Part shown: piece after piece, positions 19,991 to 31,533 of the stretch
How the letters are laid out: each line of letters opens with the position of its first letter
How positions within the stretch are numbered: position 1 is the stretch's first letter
DNA from: Alopecurus myosuroides
Taxonomy: Eukaryota > Streptophyta > Magnoliopsida > Poales > Poaceae
Length of the DNA: 64,000 bases
NCBI GenBank assembly: GCA_028641055.1
Contig: CM054062.1
Location: forward strand, 173,433,642-173,497,641
Direction of reading: 5' to 3'
Translations under genes and position numbers: made by a program
Notes under the pieces: model-generated
Seen by the model: only the letters and a program-made list of their open reading frames with translations
Database searches by the model: none
What the model was told of the DNA's origin: nothing

Positions 19991-21090
19991 CGCATAAGAG
20001 TCCCTGACAACCACCATGCAGCGTTCCCTCGACGAGGAGGCACCCGACCCAGTGGCCTGAGGAGAAGAGGGCCCCTCGACGCTCTCCTCGACAGAGTCCA
20101 GCGTGTACGGGTTGTCCGTGCGTGACTGTGTCCCCTCAGCCAGAGGGCCCCATATGTAGAAGAGTGGCATCAGAGCCATGATCGCGTCCCGCTTCCCCGC
20201 CGGGAGATCGTAGAGGGGGCACGAAGGGAGGGAACCTCGGTGGCATGTCGCAGTTGAGCAGCAGCTCGAGCGCCATGTTGAAGGAGAAGAGGCTAAGTAG
20301 GTGGCCATTGAGACGCATCGGGTCATCGATGCCCGAGTACATCCACATGCGCCTCTCATGACGCTGCAGGGGGGCGAGGCGCCTCTCAACAATCTCGGTG
20401 ATAAGCATGTCGAAGGTGAGGCCCCGGTCATACAGCATGTTCACGCGCTCCTTCAGAGACCGCATGCCGCACCTGAAAGATCCTCCAGCCGCCATCCCGA
20501 GTGTCGCACGGGCGGAGATGAAGGAAATTCTAGAAGATCGCAGGCCTCGCCGGCGTTGACGTATAGCCACATCATGCGGAAGCCAGGAGTCTCGTACGTG
20601 ATGGTCATCTAGGGAACACGACCCGCGTACCGGTCCCAAGGCGGAAGGAGAGATCGCTGATGCCAGGGTCCGTTTGGTCCTCCTGCATCTCATAAAAGCA
20701 ACGAAAGAGGGCCACCGACGGCCTCACGCTAAGGAACACCTCGCAGTAGAAGGCGAAGGCGGAGCAATGGATGGTGGAGTTGGGGTGAAGATGAAGCAGG
20801 TGGATGTGGTAGCGAACAAGGATGATGTTGAAGAAAGAGGAGAAGGGAGGAACCAACCCATTCAAGACTGATCGATCGAAGATCGGGTATGACGTTGGGG
20901 AAAGATCACCGGGATCATCCGTGCCTGCGAGAAGGATGGTTGGGCCATGCTCATTGGAGGAACAAGCAGCCATGCGGCACACCTTCTTCATATTACCGAC
21001 GTTGATGGTGGAAGGCTCGATCACGAGCACCATGGCACCGTCGTCACGAGGCGGAGGCGGCAGCGAACGAAGAAAGGGAATGGATATCAC
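19990..21090 (-). pseudogene. Degraded gypsy-type transposon coding region
   Basis: On the minus strand, pieces in different frames together resemble the large plant protein family annotated as putative gypsy-type transposon (PF04195-like). From the N-terminal side they are: a block with VRYHIHLLHLHPNS and FYCEVFLSVRP (about 20880-20700), then TPGFRMMWLYVNAGEACDLL (about 20600-20540) in another frame, then LKERVNMLYDRGLTFDMLI and ERRLAPLQRHERRMWMYSG (about 20460-20330) in a third. At least two frameshifts and a stop (before MTITYETPGF) break it. In some Tat-lineage gypsy elements such antisense frames lie before the 3' LTR, and a plus-strand LTR piece does begin at about 21322. The family call is from memory of its typical motifs. 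Confidence 0.6.
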
Positions 21091-21321
21091 CCTTTCCTAG
21101 AGAAGACGAGAAGGGGAAAGGAAATAGAACTGACCCCGGCGCAGTCTTTTAGGCTCTCCCCGAATGTCGGACTGCGACGCAGGGAGCCGTTGCCCCCACG
21201 TCCAAACGATCATGGGGTGTCACGCACGAACCGTCGTGCCATGTGCCTGAGGCCGGGCGGGCAGCACTGGCCCCACGACTTCCCGCCTCCTTCATCTACG
21301 TGTCATCATGGGCCCGGGGGC
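21091..21321. other. Short region between the coding relic and the LTR piece
   Basis: About 230 bp, GC-rich, without a frame I trust. The end (GGGCCCGGGGGCTAC, near 21311) is purine-rich enough to be the polypurine tract of the LTR that follows. Confidence 0.4.
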
Positions 21322-22186
21322 TACTATCAGGCCTCTGAATATCGGGGTATCCCGGCCCACCTTCTGCAGCCCGGCCTGGCAGGCGTCTCCAAGGACAGTC
21401 AGGTATGTTCCCTCTTGAGAGAGGTTCTCTGCCTCCGCCACGCCTCAGCCCAGGCTTCAGGAGACGGGGCTTGCTTGCTCATCCTTTGGGAGGGACTCTA
21501 CACCGCCATATGTCCCTCCCGAGGGAGCTCACCTGCTCGACGAGAGACAAGGCATGTGCTGCTGATGACCGCGTCTCCGTGCGCCGACGGAGGCCGCGCA
21601 GGAATGCAGACCTGCTTTGGCCATAGTTGCCATTCTGGTGTATAAAGCCCGGGGGACAACTGCCCGGGCCAAAGCGTCTTCCCAAAAATTCCCCTTTTCT
21701 GCAAGGAGACCAAGATCATGCTATAAGACGGAGGCAACGTCACCGGGTACCCCCACCGTGCTACCATGGATGGTGGAGCTGTCCTCGACGACCAAGATCG
21801 CGAAGGTGTCGCATAGTATGGGACGCTCCTCACTTTGCGCCTTGTCGAAACCTTTTCCCGCCAAATGAGCGGGAAAGAGGTCCAAATGCTAGTATAACAA
21901 GGGTCCTTATGGCCCCCGTAGAAACAGAGCTCAAATCGCCCAAGAGCCCAAGTAGTCTGACCCGAGCACAAGCTCGCATTTGTACTGTAGTCATCATAGT
22001 GCAATCCATCAGACAAGCAGGAGTAGGGTTTTACACCACACTGGTGGTCTGAACCTAGGTAAACTCTCTGTGTCGCCATTGTTGTCGTTCTGAAGCTTCC
22101 CTCAGGAAGCCTCCTTGAGAGGTGAAGGAAGTGTGTTTGGCCCCCACTATTCGAACCTCTTGAGAGATCCTGTCGTTGATAGACCA
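21322..22186 (+). mobile_element. Gypsy LTR fragment
   Basis: It follows a GGGCCCGGGGGCTAC tract, as many grass gypsy LTRs do. It begins TATCAGGCCTCTGAATATCGGGG, a variant of the TGTCGGG-type start, and contains the block GGAGTAGGGTTTTACACC with GAACCTAGGTAAACTC (22018-22065). The right end near 22186 is uncertain. Frames on either strand here lack recognisable domains. Confidence 0.55.
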
Positions 22187-23570
22187 CTCTCCGACACTCG
22201 GGTTGGCTACTCTACGCGTCCCGGCCTGAGAGCCCGGCCTAGGCTGGCCTCTTTGCACGCAGGCCGGCCACCTAACAAACCCGCCCGGCCTGGGAGCCCG
22301 GCCAGGCCGGCCCCACGAGCTGGTTTTTCTGCGCGACCCGGAGAACACTAAAAACGCGATAACGTTTGCTTTCGGACTCCGTTTTCGATGATCTTGGGCT
22401 CGTTGAAATCACAAAAACGAGAACTACAAGATTATGCAAAGAAACATCATAGTACATAAATGGAGGATAAAACCAAATAATGAAAGTTTTGACCTCTCTA
22501 TAAAGGAACAACCGGTAAAACCTCCAATATAAAAAACGCAGTGAGTTTTTCATGCAAAATCAGTTTTTGATGAACTTGAGGTTGTCTTGAAGAACATGAA
22601 AATCTCTAAAACCAAACATGGAGAAAACACTATTAATAACCAAGAAATATGATGCCAAGTATGCAAATGTTTGATCTCTCTCCGAATGATGCGATCAAGT
22701 TGCTAATATGAGAGCCCCTCTTGATAGTACGGTTATCTATCCTATAACCCAGCCTCCCAACTAATGCTACGAGAACAGTAATATAGAAAACCTATCAATA
22801 TCATACCTTTTACTTGAGAATTCAACTTGAGCTAGATGATGAAGATCTTGAGATCCTCAAGATGGAACATCTTTCTTGATTTCGCTTTGCTCGGTGAAGA
22901 CGCATAGATTGCTTCCCCATACGCCACTATGGGAGAGGCTCTTTTAAGTACATCTTCACTTGGACATTATCTCCAAAAGAGTGGCAAGATCTAATCATGT
23001 GATATCTTTGGTATGCTCCCCTTGGACTTGCACTTCTCAAACTTGATAACGACCACAACTTGATGTCATCCACCATGGACTATATGAAATCTTCCTTTTG
23101 ATGCAATCCCATGGAAAGATACCTAACCCCACATAGATATACCACACAAACATATAATGGGCTAGAACACAAAGATATATGAACAATTACTTACCATACC
23201 ATGATCCCACATGGTACATCTTCTAGCTTTGCGAGTTGATCAATATTAACCATCGCTTAGCACTTTGCCTTGATCAACCTTGTATCTTTTCTTCCCTCTT
23301 CATAATAATGATGTATTGAAGGTATAGATGAATGTTCACACAATATTCTTATTGAATACATACTTGCAATATGCTAAACTCTCTCATGACCAAACTTGGG
23401 ATATTCACATGAATGGAACCTTGGTCATCACCTGATCACCTTGAATCCAACACATGGACATCAAGCATTGCCTATGGAAAAACTCTACAAGTATATCTCA
23501 ATGCAATCATTAGTACATAGTGATTGTCATCAATTAGTAAAACCACACACGGGGGCACCATGCTCTTTCA
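22187..23570 (-). mobile_element. Copia LTR (SIRE/Maximus-like), truncated
   Basis: The minus strand starts TGAAAGAGCATGGTGCCCCC at 23570 and continues with GTGTGGTTTTACTAATTGATGAC. It is collinear with the LTR start at 37620. Further shared blocks are ACAAGGTTGATCAAG, ATCTTTCCATGGG and CATCTAGCTCAAG. It is cut inside a GC-palindrome array near 22200, so TATA, R and U5 are missing. It sits next to a dead integrase of another element at 23571. Confidence 0.8.
22213..22330. repeat. GC-palindrome array inside a Copia LTR
   Basis: Several units such as CCCGGCCTGAGAGCCCGGCC, GGCCGGCC and GGGAGCCCGGCCAGGCCGG. On the minus strand it occupies the place where the related LTR at 37620 has its ACCGGATATTCCGGT array. 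It is truncated by the end of the LTR fragment. Confidence 0.75.
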
Positions 23571-24100
23571 AACTCTTTTTTCAAAATTATTTAATCATTC
23601 CATCTCTTTACCTTTTCAAGAGGAAAATGCCATGTATTCCCATGAACAATCTTATAGGGAGCCATAGGATTTTTACAAGCAGTTCTATAAGCCCACAAAG
23701 CACGAGTAAGTTTCTTAGACCAATTTTTTCTTGATTTATTAACGATCTTTTGCAAAATCAATTTTATTTCTCTATTATTTAGCTCTACTTGACAACTTGT
23801 TTGAGAATTATAAGGTGATGAAACTCTATGATTATCATCATATTTAGCAAGAGCTTTCCTAAAAGCACCATGAATAAGTGAGAACCTCCATCAGTCATAA
23901 GATATCTAGGCACTCTAAACCTAGGGAAAATTATTTCGTTAAGCATTTTGAGAGAGGTCTTATGATTGGAATAGCTTCTACCCATTTAATAACATAATCA
24001 ACAGAAACGAGGATATGAGTATTACCATGCGAAGAAGGGAAAGCACACATAAAGTCAAATCACCAACAATCAACAGCAATAAGGATATGCGTATTACCAT
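23571..24100 (-). pseudogene. Athila-like integrase fragment (broken)
   Basis: Conceptual translation of the minus strand gives, with frame changes, [17 protein letters not shown], then MTDGGSHF, KYDDNHRVSSPYNSQTS, QVELNNREIKLILQK, SRKNWSKKLTRALWAYR and NPM. These are the core integrase blocks of Athila-type gypsy elements with the catalytic Asp and Glu contexts. There is a stop and at least one frameshift between the first block and TDGGSHF. A small duplication (GGATATGAGTATTACCATGCGA, then GGATATGCGTATTACCATGCGA) spans 24010-24105. No RT or RNase H is present. Confidence 0.8.
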
Positions 24101-24109
24101 GCGACGATT

Positions 24110-24514
24110 TCCCCCTCTTGAGGGAATTTCCTCGGCAAGATCTTCCTGCCAGGAAGCTCTTTACCTCTTTGTCTCGTTTCCTCTAAGAGATGGCGGCAGA
24201 AAAATTCTATGAAGTGGCTCTCGGTAGTTTTAGGTCAAGGGGAGTAACTATGCCAAGGGAGAGCTGGGGTGGGTCCCACAACTCCCATGCGTATCCTTGG
24301 TGCGGCCAGGAGTGGGCTCACACTTAGGGGTCACCTAGTGGCCCCTAGGTCCCATTTTGGCTCCCCAGGTGATTTCCCGCAAAACCTTCTTTTCTGAAAT
24401 TGGAAAACATGTAGAAAACGACTAAATAACATAAGTATTGCACTCTAATAAGAAATATATAAATGAATAAGGGCAAATTATTATATTAAATAGTGATGCA
24501 AAATGGATGTATCA
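24110..24514 (-). mobile_element. TGATACATC-type LTR fragment
   Basis: On the minus strand it begins TGATACATCCATTTTGCATC at 24514 and continues through GTTTTGCGGGAAAT. It is a known grass gypsy LTR start. It is truncated at the integrase side. Confidence 0.65.
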
Positions 24515-24967
24515 GTCAACCCGCCAACGCTCCACCATCGAGGCTCGGCACCAACGAAGAGAAACATCCTTTCAACGTTACTAATTGTTAGATCCAATAA
24601 AATATGATTAGATCTATATCAATTTGGAAGTTCTCAACAAATGAGAGACAATAGAGATTAGATCTATATATAATCGGAAAAGGACACCTCAAAACCCTGA
24701 TTAGAACAAGCTCAAACTCAATTAGAGACTCTAATTCTACTAGAGAGAGAAAATTAGCACAAGGCCAATTGTTGTTCTGATGTTCTCTCAATGAGAGGAG
24801 GGGGTGGGATTATATGGGTATATCCAGGGGACTCCTGCCAAGTGGGGGAGGTCGGTTTGGAGAGCCTCAAGGTTGGCCGCACCTTCCTCCTAGCCCAACT
24901 CGCATTGGACTCCCTTTAAGAGTCCAACTCCCCTCCTCCTTACTTTTCTCTTTTTCCTCCTTTTTCC
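24515..24967 (-). mobile_element. Copia LTR fragment related to 8205-8765
   Basis: Shared landmarks with 8205-8765 include GTCAACCCG, CGAGACTCGGCACCGACGAAGAGA/CGAGGCTCGGCACCAACGAAGAGA, GGAAGTTCTCAACA, TAATTAGA-type repeats, GAGGGGTGGGATTATAT/GGGGGTGGGATTATAT and a TTGGACTCC block near the end. It carries the TATA and leader part of the LTR only. Confidence 0.7.
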
Positions 24968-25450
24968 TTTGGTCTTTTTCTTTTCTCTCTCGAGCCAAAT
25001 AAGAAGGAACCAGGAAGGAGCAATGTGCCATGTGTGGTGCCCCTGGGCCCACCTACCATCCTCCCAGGGTTATTGTGATTTTATAGGCGAAGAGGCGGTG
25101 CTAGGTGGTGGTCAGGGTGGCGAGGGGCCCACCAGGCGTGGCCTAGAGTGGACCCTCTCCTGGGAGTCACCTTGCTTCCCCTGGCTCCTTTTCGGCTCTC
25201 CTTTGGACTCCGTCTTTGTTCCCGGCAAAAAAAGAAATCTCGTAAATTTTAAGGACATTTGGCGAATATTTTCGTGAGGGCTTTTATGAAATAAAAAAAT
25301 AGCAGAAAACAGAAACTGGCTCTCGACATCTTGTTAATAGGTTAGTCCATGAAATCATCCAAAAAAATTAAAACATATAGAAAACATGCAATAACATAAA
25401 GAAAACAAGCATTAAGCATGAAAAATTATAGATACGTTTAGGACGTATCA
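24968..25450 (-). mobile_element. TGATACGTC-type LTR fragment
   Basis: The minus strand starts TGATACGTCCTAAACGTATC at 25450 and continues with TTCATGCTTAATGCTTG and GGACTAACCTATTAACAAGATG, matching the LTR starts at 25737, 34796 and 36425. It reaches a TATAAAATC near 25080. The other end is lost. Confidence 0.7.
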
Positions 25451-25736
25451 GCCGTCGGCGTAGGTGCTGCCAATTTTTTTTGGTGGTTGTTGTGTTGCTG
25501 GCAGATTTTTAATTGCAGCAAAATTTAAAATTTAAATCAAGTCACAAAAACTCCATTATCATAGAAACATCATCCAAACATCATACAAACTCCAATATCA
25601 TCCAAACATCATATCATACAAACATCACCCTACATATCCTGAGAGCACGACATACCCATCTCTCCCAGCGTGAGAACAAGCAACCGACGACACGGGGCAG
25701 CCGCCATCGAACCACCCACGGAACTCGGCGAGGCAC
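25451..25736. other. Unassigned 286-bp spacer
   Basis: Contains CATCATCCAAACATCATACAAAC-like short repeats (25566-25625) and a GC-rich end. I do not recognise it; it may be a DNA-transposon or LTR remnant. Confidence 0.35.
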
Positions 25737-27404
25737 TGATACGTCTCAAACGTATCTATTATTTTTTATGCTCCATGCTTGTTTTCTACCAATTGTCGTA
25801 TGTATTTACTATGGTTTTATATTATTTATTAAACTAACCTACTAATGGTTGCAAAGTTCACAAGTTCTTGTTTTACACTTAGACGTGTAGGAATTAACAA
25901 GAAAACACAAAAGGAGACTTGTTGGAGAAGGACTCTGACTTTCCTGAAATCCGTCCACCAACAGTTTTTCGAGATCGTTAGTTTGACCCCGAACACAACG
26001 TCAACTGAAGATCAAATTTCCTACAAATTTGTTGGCCATTTCCATAGCTTTCATTTAATTCCAAGGACAGCCCAATCCGAGTTAGTATGCGACCTGTGGA
26101 CCCATTTTTTCGGAGGACAAATATCTGATTACGGGATTACGGCAATCGGTGACGTGATTGAGTCCAACTCTTAGCATATTTGATGGATTCGGCCAAGACA
26201 CGCTTTGGGGCCTAATTAGGGCTGAGAAGGTTCCCTAGGAAGGTTATAGAGGTTCTTAAAAGCCCTTGTATCAAGGGGCCATCCATCAGAGGGACGTGGA
26301 GCATTGTCCCATCACATATAAGGAGAGCAAAACCCTAATTCTTAGCGGCCAATAAAAGACACGAATTTTGCATCCCCCATGGCCTCATCTCCATGGGGGA
26401 GGGCTCATCTACAGCACCAATAAGCCATGGAGGAAGGGGGCTAAGGGGCGGCGCTGTCCCATGACGGCCGACCGGCGCAGGAGGAGCCCCCTGCGCCGCT
26501 GACGGCCGCTGGCGCCGCCCTGCACCTCACGTGCTGCCCCTTCTCCATCCTCTCCACCGTCTTTACCGTCATCTCCGTCGCCAATTCCTCCTTGTATACA
26601 ATGGTTCATCCTCCCACATACCTCTATACCGTCCTATGTAAACATCGTGTCGACGTTATAAATTGTTTGCAGATGATCTATTGCATCTATGTCATCTTTG
26701 TGTAGATCCCTTTTGTCATATGATCGATTCTTGAATCTCTATGGATGGTTTGAGCTATGTATTTAATTTGTTACAGTCCTATGGTGCCATCATATGTTTA
26801 TGCACGCATGGATCACATCATAGGGTTTGTAGTATGTGGAGAAAGCTAGAGGGAGGGCTGCTTGAGTGACAGAAACATGAGCCCCAATCTAGTGATTAAA
26901 GCATATGGGATAAAGAAAACCTTTTGTTCTTAATGCTATGGTTGGGTATTTTTACCTTAATGTATCTTCTAGTACTTACGGATGTTTTCTATAGTTCCAA
27001 TCATAAGTACTTGCAATCATTGGATAGTGAGAGCTTGTTAGTTTTGCCTCTCCCACATAAAAGAGGAATATCAACCTTGTATTTGACTATTTGATCATGG
27101 ACAAATCCATCACACTTTCCACCACTTTTCCACACTCATGTTACTGTTAGTTTATAGTCGTTTAGTATACTTTATTGCTGCAGCAACTAACTTTACTTTC
27201 ATGTATTTATTATCCTGTAAAACTATCTTGTTTACACTCTAGTTTTATTTCCTAGATATTGCAAAACGTTTAGTGTGCGTAGAGTTGTATCAGTGGTTGA
27301 TAGAACTTGAGAGAATACTTATCCTACCTTTAACTCCTCGTTGGGTTCGACACTCTTACTTATCGAAAAGGCTACACACGATCCCCTGTACTTGTGGGAT
27401 ATCA
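25737..27404 (+). repeat. 5' LTR of the Athila-like element
   Basis: 1668 bp from TGATACGTCTCAAACG to TGGGATATCA. The first 19 bases after the T form an inverted repeat GATACGT/ACGTATC. A CCATCACATATAAGGAG promoter-like motif lies near 26307. The end is placed by the standard LTR-AGATCTTTTT-primer site layout. Confidence 0.85.
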
Positions 27405-27414
27405 AGATCTTTTT

Positions 27415-27432
27415 TGGCGCCGTTGCCGGGGA
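27415..27432 (+). other. tRNA-Asp primer-binding site
   Basis: TGGCGCCGTTGCCGGGGA is complementary to the 3' end of plant tRNA-Asp, ten bases after the LTR. It is perfectly conserved despite the loss of all coding sequence. Confidence 0.9.
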
Positions 27433-30400
27433 GCAATAGCGTGGGGTGAATATTCTTGTGTGGACTTGTTTGCTTTGTCTCTAAGTAGTTTTATTTTCAG
27501 TTTTAAGTCGTTTGCTATCTTTAGTTATGGATAGGGAACATGAATTACAAACAAAAAATTTGTACTTGTTGTCTAAAAACGTTTTCAAAAAGGAAAGTGA
27601 TTGGAAAGATGAGTAATGGTTAAGTGGGGGTCGACCTTGAACACTTGTTTTCATGCCTATGAAACCAAAACAAATCTTTCCAAGGAAACTTTTCAGTTAA
27701 AAACTTGTATATATTGTTTATATTGTATATATTTTACATATTCCTCTGTACCATAAAAGTAAATTGATAATTGTATATTGTAGTTACTTGGAAGTTGATA
27801 GTTTTGCTTTGTTGCCGAGAAACAGATTTTCTGTGCTTCACCGTATAAAATATTTAAAATCACCAGAACATGATATTGATCTGAAATTTCTTGAGTGCAA
27901 AGTAATGCTTATTATATTTCTTTCATTAGAATAAATTTTTCTGATTTGAGGTACGTAGATAGGTCTAATAATTCGATCTTTACTGACTGATTCTGTTTAG
28001 ACAGAATTCATGTGCTTCACTGTAAAAAATCATGATAAATCTCAAAATAGTATTTTGATCTGAAATGTTTTGTGTATAAACCTGAGATTGTGATATGTGT
28101 TTCATTAGCTTTGAGTTTTTAGATTTGATCTACCTAACTATCTCGTTAAGTTTCATCTTTACAGACTGTTCAGTTTTGACAAATTTCTCAGTTTATTCAA
28201 TATTGTACTTGTTGTTATTAATTTCATTAGTTTTTCGAGGATAACAGAATGCATGAACACCTTAGTATATAAAGTGGCTAATGTTGAGTAAATATTATGA
28301 AACTTGTCAATGCTTGAACATGAGTGGATTTTATTTAATGAGTACTAACACTACTAATGAGATTTTGTCAAGTTTTATGTGAATGTAGTATTTAAGATCC
28401 AATGGAGATGGTGATACGAGATGAATGGGAAGAGAAAAGATCAGTCTTGGGAACTCCCAAGTGCACCTCAATTAATTATTCAAGAATATTCAATCATCAA
28501 AGTTTGGGTATGCCCAAGGCATCCCTTCTGTTCCCATGCCTAGCTAAAAGGCGTTAAACAAAAGCACATCTTGGGAGATAACCCATGGTTTTATTTTTGC
28601 ATTGTTTTTCTCTGCTTTCTTTGAGTAAAGGTGGTGTATACTTCTGTAGCAACTCCTTTTTATATTTATTTTCATGTATTAGTTGCGCCAAGTAAATTTT
28701 CTAGCGAAAATTGGGGTTAGTTTTGGATTTCTGCGCAACAAACAGATTTCTGCTGTCCACCGTATAAAATCTCATAATTCACGGAAAGATCAAAATGACC
28801 TGAAAAGTTTTGTGCTTATTTCTCAGCTAAGTCAGAATTTTTTTTTGTTCTTTACGTTTTTCTATTTGAGCAATTTAAGTGCCCCGAAAAAATTCGTCAA
28901 TACACACTGTTCTGGTTTTGGCAGATTCTGGCTTTTTACTTGCATTCTCTCTTTTATTGTGTCGAGTGGATTTCATTGCTGCACGAAACATCAGTGGATG
29001 TAGATAATGTTTAAAATTATCAATAAAACTTGTGCCCATGCATAACACATGAATTTTTTATTGTACACTAACCCTCTAATATGAATTACTTTGAGTGTGG
29101 TGTGAAGGAAGTTTTCAAGGGTCAAGAGAAGAGGGTGATATAATGTGATCAAGAAGATTGTAAAACCAAAGCTTGGGGATGCCCACGTGGTTCATCCCAG
29201 AAAATTCGAAGAAGACTCAAGCATCTAAGCTTGGGGATTCCCAAGGAATACCCTTCTTTATTATCAGGTCACTTCTAGTGAAACTATATTTTTATTCGGT
29301 CACATCATATGAATTTTGCTTGGAGCGTATATTTGTTTTCTTTTATTTTACTTGCTGCAATAAACTTAGTTGGAACCTATCATTCTTGTATGGGAGAGAT
29401 ACACGCTCCGTTTTCATTGATTAGAAAACTCTAGTTTTCATTCTTACTGTTCTGTGAGTGTTCACTTTTTGCTAGTACTGCGTTTAGCCCTTGTTTTCCA
29501 CTCGTATTTTGTTCAGATATTGTTAGTTTTCTTAAGTTATATATGATTAGCTCTCTGTTCTTTGATGAATATTATCTACGAGAGTTTTTTCAAACAAGTT
29601 AATTGGTGTTGGATAAGAGTAAAATATTTCATGCTTATAACGGTACAAATAGAAGCTTGTTTAGACTGCGGCTAGACTTTATCATGTCATGTTGGATGTT
29701 ATTTTAATTCTATGATTAGTAGTTATTATTTTAGCATGACTTGTCTCAAATAGATGATAGTTCTTAATGTTCCATTGAAAGAATCATGAGTTGTTTTTAT
29801 CACATTGAAGCATAAATTTGTGTTGTTCTCCTTCGAATGATTTATTTGGTTCACTTGGCACATGCTTACACCATGTTTATGACTACAAACCAGACACTTA
29901 TAGCCTCTATGATCATTTAGTTTTGACTTGTAATACAATTTATGATTTGATTAATAATGCTTTTGTCGCTATGCATGATTATGGCCATTATTGCTCTCTT
30001 AATTTGTCGTTTCCAGTCTTTTGCTAGCCTCCACCTGTACTGAGTATAAGCTCTACTCGTGCATCCAACTCCCAAACACCAAAGTTTGCCAAATGTGTCC
30101 AGTATAACTACCTACATGTGGTATTTAACCGCCACTCCAAGTAAATTTCTCATGTGCTACCTTTAAACTTTCAAAATTATTCCTGTTTTCCCCCTGTTTT
30201 AGCTGATGAGGAAGTAGTAGTTGGGTTTGTTGTCTTCCATACTATTTAAGTACCCTGACTTGCATGCTTCATCTGCTCATCATTAATTTTGCAAAGAGCT
30301 GGTTAGGCCATTATAACATTAAAAAGCTAAATAAATAAATAGGCACTCCTCCATGGTATGAGATTGTTGGCAGGCACCCCGAGGATTCGGTTAGCCATGG

Positions 30401-31141
30401 TTTGCGAAAGCAAGGTGGGGAGGAGTGTACTATATAAAGAGCATGCTATAAATTCTTGATATAAATAATTCGGAACCGCTCTCAACTTGTTTAGTACGGA
30501 AGATGACAAGAACTCTATTACCATTTGTTGACATAAGCATACACCTCTCTAAAAAATTGTTTTCAATACCTCTATTTTAATAAAATAAAAAGCTCTAGCA
30601 CATGAGTTAATCCCTGCTTCCCTTTTTGAAGGGCCTTTCTTTTAATTTTATGTTGAATCTTCATCTTCTAACTTTATGCATAGTTAAGAGAGTGTAGTTC
30701 CCATTCTGAGTTTAATGTGCATTTGTCCCAAAACAATTATTAATTGATTCATTGTGTGTTATTACTTGCTCTCAAACTATCTTTTCTAGTCATCCACTTG
30801 AACTTTGAAGGTGTCCTGGCATTTATGTTTTGCACCACTCTTAAGGACAAGCGAAATATCACTTTGCTATGTTTACTTTATGCTCGAAACAAACGTATAA
30901 CTTTCAAGTGCATTATTATTCATGATCTTTTAATTGTGTTACTTTACATGTTGCAACATAGTTACTAAGTTACATTGTCGGAATTATATCTATCATGCCT
31001 ATGTATAGAGTACTTTGACCTCAGCTTGCAATGCTTTTACAATAATGTTGATAAAGTTTGTGTTGGTTGCGTGTCACCTTAAAAGTTATTTTGTTATCAG
31101 TTACCTACTTGAGGAAGAGCAGGAGTTAAGCTTGGGGATGC
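27433..31141 (+). other. Non-coding internal region of the Athila-like element
   Basis: AT-rich, without frames carrying recognisable domains. It holds at least three diverged copies of a ~170-190 bp unit (about 27823-27995, 28000-28195, 28735-28930), marked by ACAGATTTCTG...CACCGTATAAAAT and TTTACAGACTGTTC. The part from 28533 is homologous to the post-gag region of the element at 36425 (51690-52329 and 63418-64000), with shared CTAGCTAAAAGG and CTTGGGAGATAACCCATGG. Confidence 0.7.
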
Positions 31142-31533
31142 TGATACGTCTCAAACATATCTATAATTTTTTATGCTCCATGCTTGTTTTCTACCAATTG
31201 TCCTATGTATTTACTATGGTTTTATATTATTTATTGGACTAACATACTAATGGTTGCAAAGTGCACAAGTTCTTTTTTTACACTTTGATGTGTAGGAATT
31301 AACAAGAAAACACAAAAGGAGACTTGTTGGAGAAGGACTCTGACTTTCCTAAAATCTGCCCACCAACAGTTTGTAGAGATCGTTAGTTTGACCCCCGAAT
31401 GCAACGTCAATTGAAGATCCAATTACCTACAAAGTTGTTGGCCATTTCCATAACTTTCATTTAAGCCAAGAACAACCCAATCCGAGTTCGTATGCGACAT
31501 GTGGACCCGTTTTACTGGAGGATAAATATCTGA
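31142..31533 (+). repeat. 3' LTR of the Athila-like element, truncated
   Basis: Opens TGATACGTCTCAAACATATC and follows the 5' LTR collinearly to ATATCTGA. It has accumulated clearly more differences than the young LTR pairs in this window, so this element is older. Confidence 0.85.

Larger units (their letters stand above)
25737..31533 (+). mobile_element. Athila-like gypsy element without coding region
   Basis: The 5' LTR is 25737-27404, the primer site TGGCGCCGTTGCCGGGGA at 27415-27432 fits tRNA-Asp, a non-coding internal region runs from 27433 to 31141, the polypurine tract AAGCTTGGGGATGC lies just before the 3' LTR, and the 3' LTR opens at 31142. The 3' LTR is cut after about 390 bp by another insertion at 31534, in the sequence ATATCTGA; the uncut 5' LTR continues there as TTACGGG. 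Gag, protease and pol are all gone. Confidence 0.88.

Noticed and set aside
21498..22187. 229-codon minus-strand frame over the gypsy LTR fragment
   Set aside because: No recognisable domain, biased composition, lies in an LTR.
28683..29003. 106-codon plus-strand frame in the Athila-like internal region
   Set aside because: AT-rich low-complexity frame without domain; the homologous stretch at 51783-52154 does not keep the protein sequence well enough to suggest coding.
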